Shown: piece by piece, positions 1 through 5,016 of the stretch
Position numbering within the stretch: the stretch's first letter is position 1
How the letters are laid out: each line of letters starts with the position of its first letter
Assembly: GCA_030424705.1 (NCBI GenBank)
Contig: JAUHWJ010000214.1
Span: 1 to 5,016 of the forward strand
Length of the DNA: 5,016 nt
Direction: 5' to 3'
Source of the DNA: Alphaproteobacteria bacterium
GTDB taxonomy: Bacteria; Pseudomonadota; Alphaproteobacteria; Rhodobacterales; Rhodobacteraceae
The notes under the pieces: generated by a model
Database searches by the model: none
The model's input: only the letters and a program-made list of their open reading frames with translations
Told to the model about the DNA's origin: nothing
Translations under genes and position numbers: made by a program

Positions 1-1227
1 GAACAGCAGCTCCTGAAGATGCCGAATGTCGAGGTGTTCCGCGAAAGCCGGATGACCGCCGAAAGCATTATGGAAGTCGGCGCGGACCATGTGGCCATCG
101 CCGCCGGGGCGACCTGGCGGCGAGACGTCTTCGACGGCAAGGCCTATGTCGACATCGCCACGAAGGGCGCGACCGTTTTCACGCCCGACGACATCATGGC
201 GGGGCGCCTGCCCGATGGCCCCACAATCGTCTTCGACGGGGACAATTACTACATGGCAGGCGTCATCGCCGAGGCCGTGGCGCGAACGGGCGTCCCGGTC
301 ACCTATGTGACGGAGGAAGACAGCGTCTCGGCCTGGGCCGGCAAGACCTCGGAACGCTGGCGCATCCGCACCCACCTCCAGTCCCTCGGCGTCGGCATCG
401 TGACCGCGCACAGCCTCACCGGGTTCGACGGCAAGACGGCGACGCTTGAATGCGTCTATTCGGGAGACGAACGCCGGATCGACGCCGCCGCCGCCGTCCT
501 CGTCACGCAGCGCGCGCCGAACGAAGACCTCTACTTCGATCTTCTCGCAACGGTCGGCGGGGACGCCTCCCGCCTGCCCTTCACGCTGACGCGGATCGGC
601 GACGCGGAGGTGCCGGCGATCATTGCGGCGGCGGTCTATGCGGGGCACAGATATGCGCAGGAGCTTGAGGAGATCGTCGACATCGACCAGCCCATGAAGC
701 ACGACCGGCCCGACATCGGCGCCAGCCTTCCGGCCCATACCGGCGCGGAAAAGCCTGCCGACTATTTCGCAACGCTCACCGCTTATTTCGAGGAGGAGAT
801 CAGCGGCGAGGCCTGGTATGCGGCGCTCGCCGACCTCTTCGAAGGAGAGCGGGCAGCGAAGATGCGGCTTCTGGCCGAGGTGGAGAGGCACACCGCCGAG
901 ATCATGCGCCCCCTTATCGAGAAACATGGACTCCCGTGCAGGAACGTCGCGGAGTTGCAGGCCGAGGGGCGGGCGGAGGCCGCGCGCTGGACGGGCGACT
1001 GGGACGGGCTCCTCGCCTATATGCGCCGCACCTTCCCCGCCTACATGCCGCTCTTCAGACGTCTCGAAGAGATGGGCCCGCCGGCTGACCGCCCCGCGCT
1101 TCGGCGCATGATCGAACACGAGGAGGCGGCCATCGCCTTTCTCGAGCGTGAGGCCGAAGGCCGGGCCGACAGCGCCGCGCCGCTTGAAGCCTTCCTCGCC
1201 GTTCCCGCCGCGCCGAAAGCCGCCTGA
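1..1227 (+). CDS. Trimethylamine-dehydrogenase-like FMN/4Fe-4S oxidoreductase, C-terminal part, with an extra helical C-terminal domain (5' end outside window)
   Basis: The frame is open from base 1, so this is the 3' end of a longer gene; the ATG at 19 is internal. Numbering visible codons from base 1, residues ~1-237 resemble the C-terminal half of trimethylamine/dimethylamine dehydrogenases: VAIAAGATWRRD (~31-42), the second nucleotide-fold strand IVFDGDNYYMAG (76-87, compare NADTYFMA in trimethylamine dehydrogenase), and RIGDAEVPAIIAAAV..GHRYAQELEE (198-224). These enzymes oxidatively N-demethylate amines in the cytoplasm and pass electrons from FMN through a 4Fe-4S cluster to an acceptor. 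The FMN barrel, cluster cysteines and first GxGxxG motif would lie upstream. After a linker (~238-252), residues ~253-386 form an additional Glu-rich helical domain absent from classical family members. A DadA/OrdL-type oxidase gene starts 3 bases downstream. The family is fairly sure; substrate is unknown, and dimethylglycine or other betaine-derived amines are possible. Confidence 0.85.
   Translation, partial: EQQLLKMPNVEVFRESRMTAESIMEVGADHVAIAAGATWRRDVFDGKAYVDIATKGATVFTPDDIMAGRLPDGPTIVFDGDNYYMAGVIAEAVARTGVPVTYVTEEDSVSAWAGKTSERWRIRTHLQSLGVGIVTAHSLTGFDGKTATLECVYSGDERRIDAAAAVLVTQRAPNEDLYFDLLATVGGDASRLPFTLTRIGDAEVPAIIAAAVYAGHRYAQELEEIVDIDQPMKHDRPDIGASLPAHTGAEKPADYFATLTAYFEEEISGEAWYAALADLFEGERAAKMRLLAEVERHTAEIMRPLIEKHGLPCRNVAELQAEGRAEAARWTGDWDGLLAYMRRTFPAYMPLFRRLEEMGPPADRPALRRMIEHEEAAIAFLEREAEGRADSAAPLEAFLAVPAAPKAA
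757..1158 (+). other. Extra C-terminal helical domain, possibly ferritin-like, fused to the amine-dehydrogenase-like protein
   Basis: This domain sits in frame after the conserved end of the dehydrogenase part. It opens with a helix YFATLTAYFEEEISGEAWYA (window residues 255-274), continues with a second helix containing LLAEVERHTAEIMRPLIEKH (290-309), and ends with a helix containing RRMIEHEEAAIAFLERE (368-384). Long amphipathic helices with Glu and His at helix centres, and the phrase EHEEA near the end, recall the ferritin/rubrerythrin four-helix fold. However, the textbook ExxH metal motif is not present: the second helix has E293, E295 and H297 instead. It may be a degenerate or unusual di-iron bundle, or simply a helical partner-binding module. 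Fold assignment is by eye and weak; the existence of an added domain is much surer. Confidence 0.4.
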
Positions 1228-1230
1228 CCC

Positions 1231-2529
1231 ATGCCCCCGATCCCGCACGAGCGCGACGCCCTCTCCGCGAGCCTCTGGTCCGACACCGCGAACCCGGCGC
1301 CGATCCGCCCCGCGCTGGCGGAAGCCGTCGAGGCGGAGTGCGTGGTGATCGGCGCGGGCTTCACCGGGCTCTCCGCCGCGCTCCACATCGCGGAGGCGGG
1401 GCGGAGCGTCGTGGCCCTGGACGCGAGACAGCCCGGCTGGGGCGCCTCGGGCCGCAACGGCGGGCAGGTCAATCCCGGCCTCAAGGAAGGCCCCGCGGCG
1501 CTGGCGCGGCGCTTCGGCGGCGATCTCGGCGGCCGCATGGCGCGGCTCTCGGGTGGCGGCGGCGACCTCGTCTTCGACCTGATCGCGAAGCACGACATCG
1601 CCTGTAGCGCCGCCCGGCCGGGCTGGGTCCGGGCCGCCCACACCGGGAAGGCGCTTGCCGGTCTCAGGGCCGTCGCCGCCGAATGGCGCGCCCTCGGCGC
1701 CCCGGTCGACAATCTCGACGCGGCGGAGGCGGAGCGCCTTCTGGGCACGGGAGAGTATCTGGGCGGGATCGTAGACCGGCGGGGCGGCAACCTGCACCCG
1801 CTGAACTACGCCCTCGGCCTCGCCGAAGCGGCGGAGCGCGCCGGCGCGCGGCTCCACGGAGAGAGCCCGGTGACGGGGATCGAGACGGACGGAGACCGCA
1901 TCGCCGTGCGGACGCGTTCGGGCCGCGTGACGGCCCGGCGCGCGCTCGTCTGCACCAACGCCTATACCGGCGCCCTCGCCGATCCGTTGGGCAGGACGGT
2001 CGTGCCCGTCACCTCGGTGCAGGTGGCGACTGCCCCGCTCTCCGGCAATGTCGCGGCGTCGATCCTGCCGGAGGGCCACTCGCCCTCCGACACGCGGCGC
2101 CTGCTCCTCTATTTCCGCAAGGACGCCGAAGGGCGCTTCATCATCGGCGGGCGCGGCGCGACGGCGGACCGCGATATCCGCGCGCGCCAGCAGGCATTGC
2201 GCGAGGCCGCCCTCCGGCTTTACCCGCAGCTCGAAGGCGCGGAATGGACCCATGCCTGGGGCGGAAACGTCGCGGTGACGCGCGATCACCTGCCCGGCCT
2301 GCATCTCCTCGCGCCGGGGATCATGGCCGGCCTCGGCTACAATGGCCGCGGCGTCGCGATGGCGACGGTGATGGGCAAGGTCCTCGCGCAATGGGCCTGC
2401 GGCGCCGACCCCGCGTCGCTGGATTTCCCGGTCACCGCCGCGCGGCCGATCCCCTTTCACCGCTTCCGGCAGGTCGGTCTCGGCGCAACCGTCGCCGCCT
2501 ATCGTTTGCTGGATCGGCTCGGGGTCTAA
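1231..2529 (+). CDS. FAD-dependent oxidoreductase of the DadA/OrdL (D-amino acid / gamma-glutamylputrescine oxidase-like) family
   Basis: This complete 432-residue protein is the usual length for the family. Such enzymes oxidise the C-N bond of an amino acid or secondary amine, reducing FAD, in the cytoplasm. The family's N-terminal lead-in (ANPAPIRPAL, 20-29) is followed by the Rossmann fingerprint VVIGAGFTGLSAA (38-50), acidic D64 closing the second strand, and WGASGRNGGQ (70-79), which is strongly diagnostic of OrdL/PuuB-type enzymes. Later come GNLHPLNYA (186-194), HAWGGNVAVTRD (341-352) and the C-terminal FAD-site segment GLGYNGRGVAMAT (367-379). The ATG at 1231 lies 3 bases after the upstream TGA, with only a weak GAAAG (1215-1219) ahead of it, so translation is probably coupled. 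Pairing with a trimethylamine-dehydrogenase-like protein suggests successive oxidation of a methylated or secondary amine. Exact substrate is not predictable; sarcosine, gamma-glutamyl-amine or another N-alkyl amino acid are alternatives. Confidence 0.93.
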   Translation: MPPIPHERDALSASLWSDTANPAPIRPALAEAVEAECVVIGAGFTGLSAALHIAEAGRSVVALDARQPGWGASGRNGGQVNPGLKEGPAALARRFGGDLGGRMARLSGGGGDLVFDLIAKHDIACSAARPGWVRAAHTGKALAGLRAVAAEWRALGAPVDNLDAAEAERLLGTGEYLGGIVDRRGGNLHPLNYALGLAEAAERAGARLHGESPVTGIETDGDRIAVRTRSGRVTARRALVCTNAYTGALADPLGRTVVPVTSVQVATAPLSGNVAASILPEGHSPSDTRRLLLYFRKDAEGRFIIGGRGATADRDIRARQQALREAALRLYPQLEGAEWTHAWGGNVAVTRDHLPGLHLLAPGIMAGLGYNGRGVAMATVMGKVLAQWACGADPASLDFPVTAARPIPFHRFRQVGLGATVAAYRLLDRLGV

Positions 2530-3026
2530 GACTCCGCCCCGCAATGCGGCGGCGCGCCGGCGCTCCAGAAGGGCCGGGCGGAGGCGCGGTCCTCCCGGTA
2601 GCCGCGGCCCGGCGGCGCGGGCGAGACGACAGCCCACCAGCCATGCGCGCATTCGGAGCGCCAGGCCATCTCGTCCGCCAGCGTCGCCCCCGCCGCCTCC
2701 AGCGCGGTGTCGAGGGCGGAAAGCGCGGCGCGGAGCCGCGTATCCGCTAGCCGCCCCGGAGCGCGGGCGCTTTCAAGGCAGGCGGCGGTGAAGGCCTCCA
2801 TCTCCGCCCGGAGCGCGGGATAGCCCGTGAGCGCCCAGGCCTTCATCCATTCCCCAGCGATGGCGGGAACCGCCTCCTCCGCCGGCCCGGTCTGCCGCGC
2901 CGCGGTCGTCATCATGTGGCGCAAGAGCTCGGCCCGCGCATGGAGCCGCCGCGCCTCCTCCGCCGCCGCCTTCATCGACGCGATGGCGGCCCGCGCCTCC
3001 GCCATCATCTCCTCCGCGAGCATCAT
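2526..3026 (-). CDS. Unrecognised 166-residue alpha-helical protein, last gene of the nucleoside hydrolase operon
   Basis: I do not recognise a family. The protein is rich in Ala, Glu, Met and Arg. Residues 1-45 look like one long amphipathic helix with five methionines in the first 18 residues plus an HMM at 37-39; residues ~50-120 form further helices; from ~130 the tail is Trp/Pro/Gly/Arg-rich (GWWAVVSPAPPGRGYRED, 129-146) and looks largely unstructured. There is no signal peptide, membrane segment or metal motif; cysteines are at 83, 126 and 162. That the gene is real is supported by a perfect AGGAGG Shine-Dalgarno just upstream, the 10-base spacing from the nucleoside hydrolase stop, and the need to fill the space between two solid genes. 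The start may be either of two adjacent ATGs (3026 or 3023). Position suggests a role tied to nucleoside uptake or cleavage, but nothing in the sequence says what. Confidence 0.72.
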   Translation of the reverse strand: MMLAEEMMAEARAAIASMKAAAEEARRLHARAELLRHMMTTAARQTGPAEEAVPAIAGEWMKAWALTGYPALRAEMEAFTAACLESARAPGRLADTRLRAALSALDTALEAAGATLADEMAWRSECAHGWWAVVSPAPPGRGYREDRASARPFWSAGAPPHCGAES

Positions 3027-3031
3027 CCGCG

Positions 3032-3037
3032 CCTCCT
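3032..3037 (-). promoter_or_regulatory. Shine-Dalgarno of the 166-residue gene, overlapping the upstream stop codon
   Basis: On the minus strand the sequence reads TGAGGAGGCGCGGATGATG. AGGAGG shares its first A with the TGA stop of the nucleoside hydrolase and lies 5 bases before the first ATG and 8 before the second. The 8-base spacing slightly favours the second ATG (3023). This layout suits terminating ribosomes re-initiating on the downstream gene. Confidence 0.8.
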
Positions 3038-3951
3038 CATTCCAGCCGGGCGAGGCGCTCCGCTAGGAGCGCGAAGAAACCTGCGCGGTCCATCTCCCCC
3101 ATGACGAGCGCGTTAGAAGCCCGGCCGAGCCGCCCGTTCCAGTCGATGGTGGAACGCCCGCGGAGCGCCCCGTCGCCCGTCTCAACCTCCACGAAGCACT
3201 CCCGTCCGGAGAAGAGGCCGGGCCGGAGCAGCCAGCCGATCACGCAGGGGTCGTGAAACGGATGCCGCGCCGCCCCGAGCCCGCCGGGGCGGGGGCGCGT
3301 CATCATCGCATGAACAACGGCCCCCGCCCGCCCCGCAGCCGCGAGCGCCGCCAGCTCCTCCGCCTCCGGCACGGCCTGATGCGTCAGGTGCAGCCCGAAG
3401 AGTGCGAGCGGAACGCCCGCGCCGAGCACGATGGCGGCCGCATGGGGATCGACCCAGAAATTGAACTCCGCCGCCGGCGTCATGTTGCCGAGGTCGCGCG
3501 CCCCGCCCATCACCGCGAGCCGCTCGATCCGCGAAGCGATGTGCGGCGCGAGGCGGAGCGCTAGCGCGAGGTTGGTCAGCGGGCCGAGCGCTGCGACGGT
3601 CAGCGGCCCCGCCTCCGCCGCGCGGATGATTGCCAGCGCCGCCACCTCCGGCTCCGGCGGGCGGGAGGGCGGCGGCAGGTCCGCCCCGGCGAGCCCGTCC
3701 GGCCCGCAGACGAATTCCGCCGTCCCGAGCGGGAAGAGCAGCGGCGCCGCAGCCCCCTCGTGAACCGGAACATCCGCCCGCCCGGCGAGATCCAGCACGC
3801 GCCGCGCATTCGCCGCCGTCTGCGGGGCGGGGACGTTGCCGGCGACCGTCGTAACCGCGACGAGGTCGAATTCGGGCGAGGCGGCCGCGAGGAGGAGCGC
3901 GGCGGCGTCGTCCTGCCCCGGGTCGCAGTCGATCAGCAGCCGCGTCGCCAT
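3037..3951 (-). CDS. Inosine-uridine-type nucleoside hydrolase
   Basis: This complete 304-residue protein is typical for the family, which hydrolyses the N-glycosidic bond of ribonucleosides to free base and ribose using an active-site calcium ion. The calcium-binding N-terminal fingerprint is intact: D8, D10, D14 and D15 in IDCDPGQDDA (7-16). TVAGN (35-39) carries the family Asn, GPLTN lies at 123-127, VMGG at 147-150, AEFNFWVDPHAA at 161-172 supplies the ribose-contacting Glu162 and Asn164, and FHDPC (232-236) supplies the His233 acid and Asp234 metal ligand. All key residues known from the Crithidia enzyme have counterparts, so it should be active. No signal peptide is seen, so it is cytoplasmic. 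The ATG follows the ABC ATPase stop by one base. Co-location with an ABC importer suggests it cleaves the imported nucleoside; base preference cannot be told. Confidence 0.95.
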   Translation of the reverse strand: MATRLLIDCDPGQDDAAALLLAAASPEFDLVAVTTVAGNVPAPQTAANARRVLDLAGRADVPVHEGAAAPLLFPLGTAEFVCGPDGLAGADLPPPSRPPEPEVAALAIIRAAEAGPLTVAALGPLTNLALALRLAPHIASRIERLAVMGGARDLGNMTPAAEFNFWVDPHAAAIVLGAGVPLALFGLHLTHQAVPEAEELAALAAAGRAGAVVHAMMTRPRPGGLGAARHPFHDPCVIGWLLRPGLFSGRECFVEVETGDGALRGRSTIDWNGRLGRASNALVMGEMDRAGFFALLAERLARLE

Positions 3952-3952
3952 G

Positions 3953-4735
3953 TCAGGCGGCCTCCCCGGTGATGATGATCCGGCTCAGATCCTCCGGCGC
4001 GAGCCCGGCGACGGGCCGGTCCGCCACCTTCCGCCCGGCGCGGAGGATCGCCACCCGATCCGCGACGGAAACGACATCGGCCATGTTGTGGCTGACGAGG
4101 AGGATCGTCCGCCCCTCGGCCTTCAGCGCCCGGATGAGGCCGAGCACCTGCCCCGTCTCCTTCACGCCGAGCGCGGCGGTCGGCTCGTCCATGATGATGA
4201 GCCCGGCGTTCCAGAGCAGCGCGCGGGAGATCGCGACGGCCTGCCGCTGCCCGCCTGAAAGCCCTTCGACCGGGCGGCCCATATCCTCGATCCCGACGGA
4301 AAGCCGCGCGAGATAGCCCTTCGCCTCCCGCCGCATCCGCGCCTTGTCGAGCAGCGCGAAGGGCCCGATCCGGCGCCGCAGCTCCGCACCCATGAAGACG
4401 TTTTCCCAGATCGAGAGCCGGGGCGCGAGGGCGAGATGCTGGTGGATGGTCGCGACGCCCTTCTCCAGCGCGTCATGAGGAGAGCGGAAGGCGGCAGGGC
4501 GGCCGCGGAGCAGGACCTCGCCGGCATCCGGCGTCTCCGCGCCCGAGACGATCCGCACGAGCGTCGACTTGCCGGCCCCATTGTCCCCGCAGAGCGCGAG
4601 AACCTCGCCGGGCAGGATGTCGAGATCGACCCCGCCGAGCGCCGCGACGCCGCCATAGCGCTTCGCGACGCCGCGAAGGCGGAGGATCGGCTCCCCCGCC
4701 CCGCCTTCCGGCGCTCCCGAAGCCCGCAAGCTCAC
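3953..4735 (-). CDS. ABC transporter ATP-binding protein, single-domain sugar (RbsA/FrcA-like) type
   Basis: This complete 260-residue protein energises import through an inner-membrane permease. All nucleotide-binding motifs are present: Walker A GDNGAGKST (50-58), Q-loop Q99, signature LSGGQRQ (159-165), Walker B LIIMDE (179-184) with catalytic Glu184, and switch His216. PDAGEVLLRGRPAAFRSPHDALEKG-type wording around 69-93 marks the carbohydrate-uptake class that works with ribose-like binding proteins. One ATPase domain is present, as in FrcA, rather than the tandem ~500-residue RbsA form, so it would act as a homodimer. The residue after the Q-loop Gln is His where I expect Asp. The start is GTG at 4735, overlapping the binding-protein stop as GTGA, with no strong Shine-Dalgarno, so coupling is likely; no ATG lies ahead of the conserved core. 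The neighbouring hydrolase suggests a nucleoside or riboside cargo rather than a free sugar, by inference. Confidence 0.95.
   Translation of the reverse strand: MSLRASGAPEGGAGEPILRLRGVAKRYGGVAALGGVDLDILPGEVLALCGDNGAGKSTLVRIVSGAETPDAGEVLLRGRPAAFRSPHDALEKGVATIHQHLALAPRLSIWENVFMGAELRRRIGPFALLDKARMRREAKGYLARLSVGIEDMGRPVEGLSGGQRQAVAISRALLWNAGLIIMDEPTAALGVKETGQVLGLIRALKAEGRTILLVSHNMADVVSVADRVAILRAGRKVADRPVAGLAPEDLSRIIITGEAA
3961..3966 (-). promoter_or_regulatory. Shine-Dalgarno of the nucleoside hydrolase
   Basis: The minus strand reads GGGAGG here, inside the last codons of the ABC ATPase gene, 9 bases before the ATG at 3951. This supports that ATG as the start. Confidence 0.7.
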
Positions 4736-5016
4736 TTCGGCAGGAACTCGGAGACGTTGTTCGCGTCCACCAGCACCGAGTCGACGAAGAGATAAGGGCC
4801 GGAGGCGATGGCGGAGATCGGCTCGCCCTTCGTCGCGACGCGGTCGATCACCTCCACCGCCATCTCGCCCATGGCCTCGAAGGGGATCATCACGGTGGCG
4901 AGGAACGTGCTCTCCGGGTCCGCGATCCGGCGATAGGTCTCCGGCCCGCCATCGACCGAGACGAGCGGAATCTCGCCCTTCTTCACGCCGTCGGCCATAA
5001 GCAGGTCGTCGATGAT
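4732..5016 (-). CDS. Periplasmic sugar-type substrate-binding protein of an ABC importer, C-terminal part (5' end outside window)
   Basis: The frame is open to the window edge, so the 94 visible residues are the C-terminus and the Met encoded at 4998 is internal. The segment VSVDGGPETYRRIADPEST (visible residues ~19-37) followed by ATVMIPFEAMGEMAVEVIDR (~40-59) is the pattern of ribose/galactose-type periplasmic binding proteins: a conserved VDG on a hinge-side strand, then the helix carrying GEMAVE. The ending FVDSVLVDANNVSEF fits the last strand and helix of the fold. In this family the protein captures ligand in the periplasm and delivers it to the permease; the signal peptide would lie outside. 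The stop overlaps the GTG start of the ATPase by 4 bases, so the two are co-transcribed. Ligand specificity cannot be judged from this fragment. Confidence 0.85.
   Translation of the reverse strand: MIDDLLMADGVKKGEIPLVSVDGGPETYRRIADPESTFLATVMIPFEAMGEMAVEVIDRVATKGEPISAIASGPYLFVDSVLVDANNVSEFLPK

Noticed and set aside
19..21. ATG at 19 as a possible true start of the first gene
   Set aside because: The frame is open back to base 1, and the domain visible from here is an internal part of a larger family fold lacking its FMN and first dinucleotide regions, so the start lies upstream.
1041..1790. Long open frame (249 codons) on the minus strand, antisense to the junction of the two flavoprotein genes
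   Set aside because: Its translation is low-complexity Arg/Ala/Ser/Pro-rich with no recognisable motif, as expected opposite high-GC coding sequence. It overlaps two well-supported genes.
2500..2620. Bidirectional terminator at the convergent junction
   Set aside because: I could see no GC-rich stem followed by a T-run on either strand. The general GC richness makes stem-like complementarity here uninformative.
1683..2750. Long open frame (355 codons) on the plus strand in another frame of the FAD oxidoreductase gene
   Set aside because: The product is dominated by Arg, Pro, Gly and Ala and lies almost wholly inside a gene with clear FAD motifs in the correct frame; it is a composition shadow.
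3038..3040. ATG overlapping the nucleoside hydrolase stop (ATGA) as a start for the next gene
   Set aside because: It is out of frame with the 166-residue gene and meets a stop after five codons; the AGGAGG that follows it serves the ATGs at 3026/3023 instead.
3253..4316. Several plus-strand open frames opposite the nucleoside hydrolase and ABC ATPase genes
   Set aside because: They are antisense to genes with intact catalytic motifs, give Arg/Pro/Ala-rich products and show no family signature.

Overview
The window is a gene-dense, very GC-rich stretch (most codons end in G or C), with no intergenic gap longer than a few bases. Base composition and gene content fit a high-GC alphaproteobacterium, perhaps of the Rhodobacterales or Rhodospirillales. 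That placement is an impression from family resemblance and was not tested. I see no RNA gene, mobile element, CRISPR array or clear promoter. Both transcription units enter from outside the window, so their promoters probably lie beyond its ends.

Left half, plus strand (1-2529). The 3' part of a large flavoprotein gene comes first. Its visible N-terminal ~235 residues match the C-terminal dinucleotide-binding domains of trimethylamine/dimethylamine dehydrogenase-type FMN/4Fe-4S enzymes. The reading frame then runs through a linker into an extra ~135-residue helical domain, possibly ferritin-like, that classical trimethylamine dehydrogenase lacks. Three bases after its stop begins a complete FAD-dependent amine/amino-acid oxidoreductase of the DadA/OrdL type. 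Together they look like an oxidative module for an N-methylated or secondary amine; the substrate cannot be read from the sequence.

Right half, minus strand (5016 down to 2526). Reading 5'->3' on that strand there are four genes: the C-terminus of a sugar-type periplasmic binding protein, a single-domain ABC ATPase of the ribose/fructose (RbsA/FrcA) class, an inosine-uridine-type nucleoside hydrolase, and an unrecognised 166-residue alpha-helical protein. They are tightly packed (4-base overlap, 1-base gap, 10-base gap), and the last two have strong Shine-Dalgarno sequences. The natural reading is an uptake-and-cleavage operon in which a nucleoside or related N-riboside is imported and hydrolysed to base and ribose. 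The permease gene is not in the window.

The two units converge, and their stop codons overlap at 2526-2529. The points most worth a second look are the extra C-terminal domain on the amine-dehydrogenase-like protein and the unknown small protein at the end of the nucleoside operon.
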